This document shows positions 1 to 8,615 of a stretch of DNA of 64,000 bases, one piece after another. Below the pieces are notes generated by a model that was not told the DNA's origin, did not search any database, and was given only the letters and a program-made list of their open reading frames with translations. Position numbers and translations under genes: made by a program. How positions within the stretch are numbered: the first letter of the stretch is position 1; each line of letters starts with the position of its first letter. This DNA comes from Capnocytophaga gingivalis ATCC 33624 (GTDB lineage: Bacteria > Bacteroidota > Bacteroidia > Flavobacteriales > Flavobacteriaceae), in assembly GCF_000174755.1 (NCBI RefSeq), contig NZ_ACLQ01000016.1:1-64000 (forward strand). The letters are read 5' to 3'.

Positions 1-1
1 T

Positions 2-568
2 TGGCGTGATGAAATTACACAAGATGAGGAGGATATGTTTACCTATTATGAGAGTGCTATAAAAAATGATACACTCTGCGAATTGGCTAAACGTAAAAGT
101 ATTTATGACTCTGCAAAGAAAACATTCTTACTAATTAATCAGTATGCTTTTAGATGCTCTGATGGAAGTGTCTCTATTAGTTGTAATAGTCTTACCTTTG
201 ATATAGAAGTACGAGATGCAAATTTTAAACAAGTACTTGATTGGTTCTCAGAAAATAGAAAACCTCAAAGAGTTTTTAACTTAAATCCAAAGCACGGTGA
301 ATATGGAAAAGGTGCACACTCATCTAATAAAGGTAATAAGGTCTCGTTGTTATTATGTGGGAGAGACGAAGCTGAAAAATTATTGTTAAGAGCAATTAAT
401 ACTGATGATAGAGAAAACAAGACACTTTATTTTTATGATACTAATAAAAAAAGATACATAGAATTTAAAAAAGAATCTAAGAATGTTTATCACGGATTTC
501 ATTTAGACATTAAAGATGAGAAAAGAATATCACAGGAACTAAAAGAGAGAATTGATAGACTAAAGTAA
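2..568 (+). CDS. C-terminal part of unknown AT-rich accessory protein
   Basis: The frame is open from the left window edge (first full codon TGG at 2), so this is probably the end of a longer gene; an internal ATG at 35 would give 177 residues. I do not recognise the family. The visible part is hydrophilic and has conserved-looking blocks: NPKHGEYGKG near the middle, LLLCGRDEAEKLL, and YHGFHLD near the end, followed by a lysine-rich tail. The AT-rich composition and the position beside transposase relics and a secreted protein suggest accessory DNA. A toxin tip is possible, but nothing in the sequence proves it. Confidence 0.5.
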   Translation, partial: WRDEITQDEEDMFTYYESAIKNDTLCELAKRKSIYDSAKKTFLLINQYAFRCSDGSVSISCNSLTFDIEVRDANFKQVLDWFSENRKPQRVFNLNPKHGEYGKGAHSSNKGNKVSLLLCGRDEAEKLLLRAINTDDRENKTLYFYDTNKKRYIEFKKESKNVYHGFHLDIKDEKRISQELKERIDRLK

Positions 569-642
569 GTATATTTTATTTTTTTTTTGTTGATAATTAA
601 GGTAAATGAGAGTTTCTCTCAAAAACCATTTTGATTATCTTT

Positions 643-985
643 TTAAACGTGTTTAAACTTTTTTGAGGAACTTGGAGATAAACCCTAATAAGAGCATTCC
701 AATCCAAGTTACATCAAGATACTCATATCTCATTATCAAACCTTTATATCCGTCAAGCCAACCATTTGCTTGTTCAATCTTAAACCTATTTTGTACAATT
801 CTTCATCAAAATAAACATCTGGTTGCGCTCCATTATTGAAGCTAAATTTTCCTATCCTTAAAAAGAGAATAATCCAATGATTTATTGTATCTTTGCACAA
901 AGTTCCTGAATTTTGGTGTTCTTTTTCCTCAAACACAAATTTACTAATTTTCAGGAACTTTTACTTTATTAAACAGCTTCTTCAT
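643..985 (-). pseudogene. DDE transposase relic, copy 1
   Basis: Read on the minus strand this is the end of a DDE transposase. One frame gives KIEQANGWLDGYKGL followed by MRYEYLDVTWIGMLLLGF, the usual C-terminus of IS4/IS5-type enzymes in which the E of KIEQ would be the third catalytic residue. The frame is broken just upstream, where copy 2 has one more A, and the first two catalytic acidic residues are gone. The left end carries the near-palindrome TTAAACGTGTTTAA (643-656); the right part has an inverted repeat AAAGTTCCTGAA / TTCAGGAACTTT (about 898-962). A TAAATTTG box on the minus strand near 941-948 may be the element's own promoter. Confidence 0.65.
888..895 (+). promoter_or_regulatory. 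possible outward -7 box inside the IS relic
   Basis: TATCTTTG on the plus strand, followed by GCAC, as in many promoters of this window. It points out of relic 1 towards the secreted protein at 1000 and would give a leader of roughly 95 nt. The same place in relic 2 reads GATCTTTG, so the box is lost there. I see no good -33 TTG, so strength is doubtful. Confidence 0.35.
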
Positions 986-999
986 AAAAAATTAAGTAT

Positions 1000-1830
1000 A
1001 TGATTTACAAAATATCTATTTTCATCATTTTATCACTTGCTTTAAAATGTGCAATGGGAAAAGGCGATAATAACCCAAAGAATAGTATGAGTGAGGCAAC
1101 TCTTATTGAAGGGGTAAATACTTCAGAATCATTCATAAAGAACATTGAATTAAAACAATACAAATACAAAGGCTCCTATATTGAAGATTTAAAATTAGAT
1201 GATTTTCAAAAAAAGGATTTTCGCTTGGAGTTTTTCAAATTTTTAAAAGAACAAGAATTTGAAAAAGAAGAATATGCTCAAGTTTTTTTCATAAAACTAT
1301 TGTTAGTTCGCATTGAACAGAAAGATGAAGCTATTTTATATGATATTTTGAATCATATTTTTAAAGATGATTCATTAGGATATTATTTAGAAGATTACAA
1401 TGTATATTTATACCAACTTTTCTTATATAAACCTCATTTTTTCATTAAAAACGCCTATAAATATGCTGATGCTTCAATAATTGATTACATCAATCATTCT
1501 TTGCCAAACGCTTTGCTCACAGACGAAAAAACAATCAAAAACGATATGGGTGAAATCATAAAAGATAATGACAACCAGCTTTTGATAAGCGAACAACAAG
1601 TCGACCTTTTTTCATTAGCAGCATTAAGGGATAAAATCAAGAAACAGAGTGTTATAGAAGTTTTTTATGCCCCTTCACTTAAAAGGGGATGGAAAGAGAA
1701 AACTGCTGCTTATTACAATATTTACAATTATATTAACGAAGAAATTTCAACGTCCTTAACCGTAGAAGAAAGAAAATTTTTTGAAGAAAATTTTTACCCA
1801 ATGTTTCAAGATTATATTAAACGTGTTTAA
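1000..1830 (+). CDS. secreted hypothetical protein between two IS relics
   Basis: 276 residues with an N-terminal hydrophobic segment (about residues 5-20) that looks like a signal peptide, then a largely helical, charged and AT-rich body with no motif I recognise. It lies between two transposase relics in the same orientation. The final codons (IKRV and the stop) lie inside the repeat TTAAACGTGTTTAA (1817-1830) that also begins relic 1, so insertion probably replaced the original C-terminus. By position, downstream of the protein ending at 568, it could be an immunity partner; that is inference only. Confidence 0.6.
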   Translation: MIYKISIFIILSLALKCAMGKGDNNPKNSMSEATLIEGVNTSESFIKNIELKQYKYKGSYIEDLKLDDFQKKDFRLEFFKFLKEQEFEKEEYAQVFFIKLLLVRIEQKDEAILYDILNHIFKDDSLGYYLEDYNVYLYQLFLYKPHFFIKNAYKYADASIIDYINHSLPNALLTDEKTIKNDMGEIIKDNDNQLLISEQQVDLFSLAALRDKIKKQSVIEVFYAPSLKRGWKEKTAAYYNIYNYINEEISTSLTVEERKFFEENFYPMFQDYIKRV

Positions 1831-2200
1831 TTTTTTTTGAGGAACTTGGAGATAAACCCTAATAAAAGCATTCCAATCCAAGTTACATCAAGATACTCGT
1901 ATCTCATTATCAAACCTTTATATCCGTCAAGCCAACCATTTGCTTGTTCAATTTTAAACCTATTTTTGTACAATTCTTTATCAAAATAAACATCTGGTTG
2001 TTCTCCATTATTGAAGCCAAATCAAAATTACTTTTAAATCCTCTTTTCCCTAGACTTAAAAAGAGAATAATCCAATAAATTATTGGATCTTTGCACAAAG
2101 TTCCTGAATTTTGGTGTTCTTTTTTCTCAAACACAAAATTACTAATTTTTGGGAACTTTTACTTCTCTAAAAAGTTTAAACAGCTTCTATCTTAAAAATT
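1817..2200 (-). pseudogene. DDE transposase relic, copy 2
   Basis: Second copy of the relic at 643-985, same orientation. Here the C-terminal frame is continuous from LYKNRFKIEQANGWLDGYK through the hydrophobic GMLLLGF to a stop, which shows the intact sequence of this transposase end. The N-terminal half with the first two acidic catalytic residues is missing. Together the copies bracket 1000-1830 like a decayed composite element. Confidence 0.65.
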
Positions 2201-2220
2201 ATTGGAAATGCCAATCAAGA

Positions 2221-2246
2221 GTAAGACGCAATTCATTGCGTCTTAC
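2221..2246. repeat. GACGCAA palindrome hairpin
   Basis: Perfect 11-bp arms GTAAGACGCAA and TTGCGTCTTAC around TTCA. A relative sits at 10720-10739 (AGACGCAA-TAAA-TTGCGTCT). This is a third palindrome family, distinct from the GGGCGAATTGC type. Confidence 0.7.
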
Positions 2247-2265
2247 TACGGAAACAGAGAGCAAC

Positions 2266-2330
2266 GATTAATCATTAATCATTGAACATTAATCATTGAA
2301 CATTAAAAATTAATCATTAACCATTGATAA
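2266..2330. repeat. ATGATTA-type heptamer array
   Basis: Tandem AATCATT/AACATTA units with a 7-bp period in the gap before ychF. This family recurs in most intergenic gaps of the window. Confidence 0.75.
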
Positions 2331-2338
2331 TTATTTTG

Positions 2339-2346
2339 TATCTTTG
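2339..2346 (+). promoter_or_regulatory. ychF promoter, -7 box TATCTTTG
   Basis: TATCTTTG matches the Bacteroidota -7 consensus TAnnTTTG. Transcription from about 2352 would make an in-frame ATG at 2344 unusable, which decides the ychF start at 2368. Confidence 0.7.
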
Positions 2347-2367
2347 CCCTCTAAAAACATCAACAGA

Positions 2368-3459
2368 ATGAAAGCAGGTATTGTAGGGCTCCCCAATGTA
2401 GGGAAATCCACTTTATTCAATTGTTTGTCAAACGCTAAGGCACAGAGTGCAAACTTTCCTTTTTGTACTATCGAGCCGAACTTGGGGGTGGTGAATGTCC
2501 CTGATGCACGCTTAGAGAAGCTCGAGGAGCTGGTGCATCCCGAACGTGTACAACCCGCTACGGTCGAAATCGTGGATATCGCAGGACTTGTCAAAGGCGC
2601 AAGCAAGGGGGAAGGCTTAGGCAACCAATTCTTAGGAAATATACGCGAATGCCACGCCATCATACATGTATTACGCTGTTTTGATAATGACAATATCGTA
2701 CACGTAGAAGGCTCGGTAGATCCTATTCGCGACAAAGAAACTATAGATATAGAACTACAGCTCAAGGACTTAGAGACGGTAGAGAAGCGCTTGGAGAAGG
2801 TAACCCGCGCCGCCAAGGCCGGAGACAAGGTAGCACAAAAGGAGCTTGCCCTCTTGGGGCGTTATCGCGAGGCCTTGCTCAAGGGGATTTCTGCACGTGC
2901 GGTCGAGCTAAGTGAGGAAGAGCAAGAGCTCAGCCAAAGCTATCAGCTACTGACGGCCAAACCTATCCTATATGTATGTAATGTAGACGAGGCTTCCGCT
3001 GCCACAGGCAACAAATATGTAGAGGCAGTACGTGAGGCGGTTAAGAATGAAAATGCACAAGTAATTGTACTGGCGGTAGCTACCGAAGCCGATATAGCTG
3101 AATTGGAGACCTATGAAGAGCGCCAGCTATTCCTACAGGATATGGGACTGGGAGAACCAGGGGCTTCTGTGCTCATTCGTGCCGCTTATAGACTACTCAA
3201 CCTACAAACTTACTTTACCGCAGGGGTGAAGGAGGTACGTGCTTGGACTATTCCGGTAGGAGCGACCGCTCCGCAGGCAGCAGGGGTGATACACTCCGAC
3301 TTCGAACGCGGATTCATCCGTGCAGAAGTGATTGCCTACGAGGATTTTATCTCCTATGGTAGCGAAAGCAAAGTGAAAGAAGCCGGCAAGATGCGTGTAG
3401 AAGGAAAAGAGTATGTAGTGAAGGATGGCGATATCATGCACTTTAGATTCAATGTGTAG
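2368..3459 (+). CDS. ychF: YchF/OLA1-type redox-regulated ATPase
   Basis: Cytosolic Obg-related P-loop ATPase, 363 residues, usual length. The G1 motif GLPNVGKST is at residues 6-14. The switch and G3 region [20 protein letters not shown] is near 70, and NVDE near 210 replaces the usual NKxD, which explains the ATP preference of this family. The C-terminus is the TGS domain ([13 protein letters not shown] through [13 protein letters not shown] to [17 protein letters not shown]). The ATG at 2368 is chosen over 2344 because the latter lies at the promoter. It stands alone, followed by a heptamer array. Confidence 0.95.
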   Translation: MKAGIVGLPNVGKSTLFNCLSNAKAQSANFPFCTIEPNLGVVNVPDARLEKLEELVHPERVQPATVEIVDIAGLVKGASKGEGLGNQFLGNIRECHAIIHVLRCFDNDNIVHVEGSVDPIRDKETIDIELQLKDLETVEKRLEKVTRAAKAGDKVAQKELALLGRYREALLKGISARAVELSEEEQELSQSYQLLTAKPILYVCNVDEASAATGNKYVEAVREAVKNENAQVIVLAVATEADIAELETYEERQLFLQDMGLGEPGASVLIRAAYRLLNLQTYFTAGVKEVRAWTIPVGATAPQAAGVIHSDFERGFIRAEVIAYEDFISYGSESKVKEAGKMRVEGKEYVVKDGDIMHFRFNV

Positions 3460-3461
3460 AT

Positions 3462-3550
3462 TTCAATGATCAATGATTAATGATCAATGATTAATGATCA
3501 ATGATCAATGATTAATAATTAACAATTGAAAATTAACAATTAATCATTAA
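3462..3550. repeat. ATGATTA-type heptamer array
   Basis: Alternating AATGATC/AATGATT units, 7-bp period, filling the gap between ychF and the MlaD-family gene up to that gene's promoter. Confidence 0.75.
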
Positions 3551-3556
3551 AAATTG

Positions 3557-3564
3557 TATCTTTG
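3557..3564 (+). promoter_or_regulatory. mlaD-family gene promoter, -7 box
   Basis: TATCTTTG followed by CCCCC, 26 nt before the GTG start at 3590. Confidence 0.65.
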
Positions 3565-3589
3565 CCCCCAAATAATTTAATATATCGCC

Positions 3590-4579
3590 GTGAAAATATC
3601 GAAAGAAGCTAAAACCGCAATTATCATACTCTTAGGAGTAGGGAGTTTTATTTTTGGATATAACTTCCTGAAGTCCACGCCTTTGTTCAGCTCGGACAAG
3701 AACTATCATGCTGTATTCACCCACTCTGGGGGCTTGCAGACAGGGACGAATGTCACTGTAAATGGGGTTACCGTAGGGGCTGTGAAGAAGATTCAGATAG
3801 ACCCTGCTACCGCCAAGATCATCGTAAGCTTTTCCTGTAAGAAGGACTTTACCTTCTCCAAGAACAGCCAAGCGGAGATCTACAGCAGTCTGCTTGGCAA
3901 CACGGGGCTACAGATACTCCCTGCTCTCGATGGCGCTCCACAGGCACAGCCTGGGGATACCCTACCCTCGCATATCCAAGCGAGCTTGATGGATGCTATC
4001 GGAGCTAACTTAGAGCCTACCGCCAAAAACCTCAACAAGGTACTCTCCTCCACCGACTCGCTCATGACCACCTTCTCCCGTACCCTCGATGCCAAAGCAC
4101 AACAGGATATCAAGGAGAGCTTGGCCAACCTGAACGTGACCCTACAACAGATGAGCCGTGCTTCAGTGAGCCTCAATAACCTATTGGCGTCCGCTCAAGC
4201 GCCTCTGCACAAGTCCTTGCACAATGTAGAGACCCTCTCAGGCAACTTCGTACAACTGAGTGACTCGCTCTCCAAGCTCCAAGTAGGCAAGCTCATGGCA
4301 CATGTGGAAAGTACCCTTACTCAGGTAGATGGCCTACTCAAGGAAGTACAAAAAGGCGGTGGTACTGTAAGCAAACTACTGACCGACCCTAAGCTATACA
4401 ACAACCTACAGACAGCTACCTCCGAACTGGGACTCCTAATGGAGGATATCCGCCTGAACCCCAAGCGCTATGTACACATCTCTATCTTTGGAAAGAAAAA
4501 CAAAGAGTATGAGACCCCCACTAAGGTAGAAACGCCTATCTCGGAGAGAATCAGTGAGCAGTCGTCAGAGAATCAGTGA
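3590..4579 (+). CDS. MCE/MlaD-family envelope lipid-transport protein
   Basis: 329 residues starting at GTG 3590, the first start after the promoter. Residues 8-26 are a single membrane anchor. The MCE domain follows (about 38-115), with HSGGLQTGTNVTVNGVTVG and the hydrophobic GNTGLQI end. The C-terminal half is helical, as in needle-forming MCE proteins. Known members bind lipid and move it between inner and outer membrane. The next gene begins 73 bp downstream, so the two are probably co-transcribed. The last residues (ISERISEQSSENQ) are encoded by CAGTGAN-type repeat sequence. Confidence 0.88.
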   Translation: MKISKEAKTAIIILLGVGSFIFGYNFLKSTPLFSSDKNYHAVFTHSGGLQTGTNVTVNGVTVGAVKKIQIDPATAKIIVSFSCKKDFTFSKNSQAEIYSSLLGNTGLQILPALDGAPQAQPGDTLPSHIQASLMDAIGANLEPTAKNLNKVLSSTDSLMTTFSRTLDAKAQQDIKESLANLNVTLQQMSRASVSLNNLLASAQAPLHKSLHNVETLSGNFVQLSDSLSKLQVGKLMAHVESTLTQVDGLLKEVQKGGGTVSKLLTDPKLYNNLQTATSELGLLMEDIRLNPKRYVHISIFGKKNKEYETPTKVETPISERISEQSSENQ

Positions 4580-4652
4580 GCAGTGATCAGTAATCAGTGA
4601 ACAGTAATCAGAGACTAGAACCTTTACATCCTAAATTCCTAAAGAACTCATA

Positions 4653-5954
4653 GTGGCTATACTATTGTTTATACTTATATTAGCAGCGGGCATAGGCTTT
4701 TTTGTAAGGAATATGCTGAGACTTCGCAGGGCAATACACTTGGGGGTAGCTCAGGATACTACTGACCACCCTAAGGTAAGGCTCTTACGTATGCTCCGCT
4801 TGGCTTTAGGACAAGGAAAAATGGGGGTACGCCCTGTGGCGGGAATCCTCCACCTATTCGTATATATAGGCTTTATCATTATCAATATAGAAGTACTGGA
4901 AATCCTTATTGATGGACTCTTTGGTACTCATAGGGTGCTACACTTCTTAGGAGGGTTTTACAACCTGCTTATCGGCAGTTTCGAGGTCTTGGCACTGCTG
5001 GTTCTCATAGGGGTAACCGTTTTCTATGTACGCCGCAACATACTGAAAATCACACGTTTTCAGAAGAAAGAACTTCAGGGGCGACCTCGTCGTGATGCCA
5101 ATATCATCCTCTATGCCGAGGCGGTGATGATGACCCTTTTCTTGGTGATGAACGCCTGTGACCTACTCTTGCAGGAGCGAGGTGTCACCCCCTATGTGCA
5201 GGCGGGTGCCTTCCCGATAAGCCAGTGGCTTTCTCCGCTTTTTGCTTCTCTCTCCTCCCCTACCCTGATTCTCATAGAACGCGGGGCATGGTGGGGACAC
5301 ATTCTCGGGATTTTAGCTTTTTTGAACTATCTATACTATTCCAAGCACCTACATATCCTCTTGGCGTTCCCTTATACCTACTTTGCGCCTATAAAACCCA
5401 AAGGCGCTATGGACAACCTCGCTACGGTCACACGGGAGGTACAACTGATGCTCGGTACGATAGAGGATACGGGCGATACCGAGGAGACTACGCCTACCTT
5501 TGGTGCTTCAGACATCATGCACCTAAGTCGTGTGCAGCTCCTTGCTGCCTATGCTTGTACCGAATGCGGACGCTGCACCGATGAGTGTCCTGCCAACCAA
5601 ACGGGCAAGCTCCTTTCCCCTCGTAAAATTATGATGGACACCCGCCGCAGAGCACAAGAGGTAAGCGCTAATATACTACAGAACAAGGGTACTTTTGTCC
5701 CTGACCAGAAAGCGCTCTTGGGCGACTACATCACCCCAGAAGAGCTCTGGGCATGCACCACTTGTGCCGCTTGTGTAGAGGCTTGTCCTATGGAGATCAG
5801 TCCCCTGTCGATCATTGTGGAGATGCGCCGCTATATCGTCATGGAACAATCTGCCGCCCCCGCCTCACTGAACAAAATGATGACCCAAATGGAAAATACC
5901 TCTTCCCCATGGGGCTATAACCCCGCCGAAAGAGAAACAGTACTCAATGAGTAA
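4653..5954 (+). CDS. membrane-bound 4Fe-4S (heterodisulfide-reductase-like) protein
   Basis: 433 residues from GTG 4653. The N-terminal half has about five membrane segments (near 5-20, 68-90, 102-125, 150-170 and 210-230), like the gamma-subunit domain of respiratory nitrate reductase. The C-terminal half carries two ferredoxin-type 4Fe-4S motifs, CTECGRCTDECP (near 296) and CTTCAACVEACP (near 370). This suggests electron transfer between a membrane quinone and a cytosolic partner. In related bacteria a second Fe-S protein with CCG domains usually follows; here a terminator comes instead. Confidence 0.85.
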   Translation: MAILLFILILAAGIGFFVRNMLRLRRAIHLGVAQDTTDHPKVRLLRMLRLALGQGKMGVRPVAGILHLFVYIGFIIINIEVLEILIDGLFGTHRVLHFLGGFYNLLIGSFEVLALLVLIGVTVFYVRRNILKITRFQKKELQGRPRRDANIILYAEAVMMTLFLVMNACDLLLQERGVTPYVQAGAFPISQWLSPLFASLSSPTLILIERGAWWGHILGILAFLNYLYYSKHLHILLAFPYTYFAPIKPKGAMDNLATVTREVQLMLGTIEDTGDTEETTPTFGASDIMHLSRVQLLAAYACTECGRCTDECPANQTGKLLSPRKIMMDTRRRAQEVSANILQNKGTFVPDQKALLGDYITPEELWACTTCAACVEACPMEISPLSIIVEMRRYIVMEQSAAPASLNKMMTQMENTSSPWGYNPAERETVLNE

Positions 5955-6010
5955 TGGTCTTTCGAGAGTAACTCATGAAAGAAATCACACAACACACATA
6001 TAATAAAAAA

Positions 6011-6040
6011 GAAGCTTTTGTAAAGCTTCTTTCTTTTTTA
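6011..6040 (+). terminator. intrinsic terminator after the Fe-S protein
   Basis: Stem GAAGCTTT / AAAGCTTC with loop TGT, followed by a T-rich run (6030-6039). Confidence 0.85.
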
Positions 6041-6160
6041 TCCCCAATAGAAAGCCTCCTCTCCAACAGAGCCTCTATAATTATACAAAACAATATATCA
6101 ATTATTTAACCACCTTCTCCACAACCATTCTTTCCTCCGAAAAAATTTTGGAAACTTTTT

Positions 6161-6190
6161 TTGTTTATTTAGTTTTTTGTATTACCTTTG
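6161..6190 (+). promoter_or_regulatory. tetR promoter
   Basis: TTG at 6161-6163, 19 bp, then TACCTTTG at 6183-6190: a full match to the Bacteroidota promoter. It leaves a leader of about 210 nt that consists almost wholly of heptamer repeats. Confidence 0.7.
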
Positions 6191-6198
6191 CACCCGAA

Positions 6199-6405
6199 AA
6201 AGTGAAGAGTGTTTTGAGTGAAGAGTGTTTTGAGTGAAGAACGAAGAGTGAAAAGTGAAGAGTGTAGCCAAGCGAATAAACTTGGGTATGTGGTGAAGAG
6301 TGAGTAACTGATCACTGACAACTGACAACTGACCACTGACAACTGTTCACTGACCACTGACAACTGTTCACTGACCACTGACAACCGACGACTAACGACT
6401 GAGAT
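6199..6405. repeat. mixed heptamer array with CCAAGC hairpin module
   Basis: GTGAAGA-type units (6199-6300) pass into CAGTGAN-type units (TGACAAC/TGACCAC, 6303-6400). Embedded near 6253-6296 is the module AGCCAAGCGAATAAACTTGG followed by GTATGTGGTGAA. The same module, in the opposite direction, occurs near 16152-16190 and 22669-22708. An open frame on the minus strand here has only repeat residues and is not a gene. Confidence 0.75.
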
Positions 6406-6406
6406 A

Positions 6407-7013
6407 ATGGATATAGTACCTCGTGCTTTAGGATATTTTTTACAGTATGGGTTTAAGACCTTTACAATGGATGATTTAGCGCATAACTTAGGAATTTCTA
6501 AGAAAACCCTTTACGAGCAATTTGCCTCGAAACAGATTTTAGTAGATGCTTGTTTGGATTATGCTTTGGAGATGTCTTGCTGTAGAACAGAAACATTTTT
6601 TTTCTAAGGAAGACAAAAGTGTTATAGAAAATGTCTTTTTAGGACAAAAGGAAGTGGAACATCTCTTCAATATGAAGAGTGCTCGCCCCTTATGGGAACT
6701 TAAGCGCTATTTTCCAGATACTTACAAGCGCATGGATAAGGAATTTGCTCAGGCGGATGCTCTCTTTATAGACATGCTCTTCGAAAGAGGTTGGAAGGAG
6801 GGGCTTTTTCGCAAGGATATCAATATCAAGTTCTATAAGCAGTTCTACACCCAAGTACAGCGATTGCGCTCCTTCGAAGAGGCTTTCGACGAAAGAGATT
6901 TCCCCTTCTGGGAGACTATCTATACCATGATGGAGTATTTCTTTAGAATCATTGTCAATGAAAAAGGAATGAAAGAACTGGAAAGAGTCTTGTCAATGAT
7001 TAATGATCAATGA
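6407..7013 (+). pseudogene. TetR/AcrR-family regulator split by a frameshift
   Basis: The N-terminal part holds a TetR helix-turn-helix (FTMDDLAHNLGISKKTLYEQF, about residues 20-40). The frame stops right after a run of eight T at about 6595-6603. Removing one T joins it to the second frame (FFSKEDKSVIENVFLGQKE) and gives one protein of about 200 residues ending at 7013. The divided gene lies just before a TolC gene, the usual place for an efflux repressor. The end MINDQ comes from an ATGATTA array. A sequencing or assembly error in the T run, or a slippage switch, are both possible. Confidence 0.75.
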
Positions 7014-7088
7014 TTAATGATTAATGATTAATGATTAACGATTAATGATTCTAAAACCCTTTATTATCTAAAAAATAAATTAGTAGAA

Positions 7089-8453
7089 GTGAAACATATT
7101 TTTATTACCATACTAAGTATCTGCGTGGGGACAAGTTCCCTATGGGCGCAGGAGGTAGGCAGAGAACTCACCCTCTCCCAAGCTATTGGCTATGCTCTCC
7201 AGCACAAGGCCAATGCTCAAAAGGCTCAAATAGAAGTCCGCAAGAGTGAATACAAGATCAAAGAGGCTCGTGCCAATGCCTTGCCTACTATCGCGGGCTC
7301 TGCGGGGCTCGTCTATAACCCTAAGCTACAGGCTACTTATATAGATGGGAGCGCCTTTGCTATCCCTGGAATGCCTGTATCCAATGAGCCCAAGAAGCTC
7401 GAAATGGGGCAGGAATGGGCGTCCTCGGCAGAGGTGAAGCTCACTCAGGTGATCTTCAACCAAGCGGTATTTATCGGCCTGAAAGCGGCTCGTACCACCC
7501 GTGAATTCTATCAGCTCAATGAGCAGCTCACCCAAAACGATATTATCGAAAAAGTAGCTCAAGCCTATTGGCAAGTATACCAAGGAGAACAAGCCCTTGA
7601 AAATGTGCGTGTAAACCTCGAACTTACCGAGAAAACGGCTAAGATAGTCGAAGGTTCCTACAAAGCGGGGTTGGCCAAAAAAATAGACCTTGACCGCGTA
7701 ACTGTAGCCCTGAACAACCTACGCTCCGCTGAGCAACAAGCCAAGAGTGGCTTACAAGTGGCTACCCTCGCCCTGAAATACATGATAGGTATGCCTATGG
7801 ATGAGCCTATCTCCTTGCCTAAAGAAGCCTTCAAAGCTGATTATTCCTTGGTTTTCGAAAAAGGAAATGCCTCAGAGCGTACCGAGATAAAAGTCCTCGA
7901 GAAGCAAAAAGAGCTCCTTAGCCTCAGTACTAAGGCACAACGTGGAGGACTCTACCCGTCTCTCGCCCTACAAGCTACCTATGGCTACTTAGGGATGGGA
8001 CCTAAGACCCCTATCTTCTACGGGAAGGCTGATAAAGTGTATTGGTCTGACTACTCAGCCATTTCCTTAGGACTAAAAATACCTATCTTCTCTGGCTTCG
8101 GTACCCGTGCCAAGATAGAACAAGCTAAGATGGAAGAGGAAGCCCTCGAAGCGACCCTGAAGGATACGCGCCTTGCCCTAGACTTAGCACAGGAGAGTGC
8201 CCAGACAAAGCTGGCTAACAACCTACTGACCATACAGACACAGGAAGAAAATGTGAAATTGGCCAACGAGGTACTCCAAAATACCCAAAATAACTATCAC
8301 GAAGGCCTCGCCTCCCTTAACGACCTTTTGGAAAGCGAAAGAGCCCTATCCGATGCTAAAAATAGCTATACCAACGCTCTACTTTCCTATAAGCTCGCCG
8401 AAATAGAGCTGCTGAAAGCACAAGGAAAACTCGGAACAATGATTAATGAATAA
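7089..8453 (+). CDS. TolC-family outer-membrane efflux protein
   Basis: 454 residues from GTG 7089, with a signal peptide ending near SLWAQ (residue 21). Two OEP repeats of long coiled-coil helices are visible: LTLSQAIGYALQHKANAQKA near 28 and LASLNDLLESERALSDAKNSY near the end. Known members form the outer-membrane duct of tripartite pumps. The membrane-fusion and RND pump genes that normally follow are absent; a terminator and a lipoprotein come next. It must pair with a pump encoded elsewhere. The end GTMINE is repeat-derived. Confidence 0.9.
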   Translation: MKHIFITILSICVGTSSLWAQEVGRELTLSQAIGYALQHKANAQKAQIEVRKSEYKIKEARANALPTIAGSAGLVYNPKLQATYIDGSAFAIPGMPVSNEPKKLEMGQEWASSAEVKLTQVIFNQAVFIGLKAARTTREFYQLNEQLTQNDIIEKVAQAYWQVYQGEQALENVRVNLELTEKTAKIVEGSYKAGLAKKIDLDRVTVALNNLRSAEQQAKSGLQVATLALKYMIGMPMDEPISLPKEAFKADYSLVFEKGNASERTEIKVLEKQKELLSLSTKAQRGGLYPSLALQATYGYLGMGPKTPIFYGKADKVYWSDYSAISLGLKIPIFSGFGTRAKIEQAKMEEEALEATLKDTRLALDLAQESAQTKLANNLLTIQTQEENVKLANEVLQNTQNNYHEGLASLNDLLESERALSDAKNSYTNALLSYKLAEIELLKAQGKLGTMINE

Positions 8454-8505
8454 TGATCAATGTTCAATGAATAATGTTCAATGTTCAATGTTCAATGAAT
8501 AAGGA
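8454..8505. repeat. heptamer array ATGTTCA/ATGAATA
   Basis: AATGTTCAATG units between the tolC-like gene and its terminator. Confidence 0.65.
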
Positions 8506-8507
8506 AG

Positions 8508-8547
8508 AGTGAAGAATTGCAATAAAGGTAATTCTTCACTTTTTTTA
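8508..8547 (+). terminator. intrinsic terminator after the TolC-family gene
   Basis: Stem AGTGAAGAATT / AATTCTTCACT followed by seven T. The stem is built from GTGAAGA-type repeat sequence. Confidence 0.85.
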
Positions 8548-8553
8548 AATATC

Positions 8554-8585
8554 TTTTGTTATTTGGTAATTATTTTGTATTTTTG
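8554..8585 (+). promoter_or_regulatory. promoter of the leucine-rich lipoprotein gene
   Basis: TTTTG at 8554-8558, 19 bp, then TATTTTTG at 8578-8585. It excludes an in-frame ATG at 8556 and supports the start at 8616. Confidence 0.7.
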
Positions 8586-8615
8586 CCCCAGAGAAACAAA
8601 TTAAATCATATTATA

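Noticed and set aside
5225-5584. Plus-strand 119-residue frame inside the Fe-S protein gene
   Set aside because: Out-of-frame shadow of a well-identified gene.
6169-6384. Minus-strand frame with residues SVVSEQLSVVSEQLS
   Set aside because: Made entirely of translated heptamer repeats.
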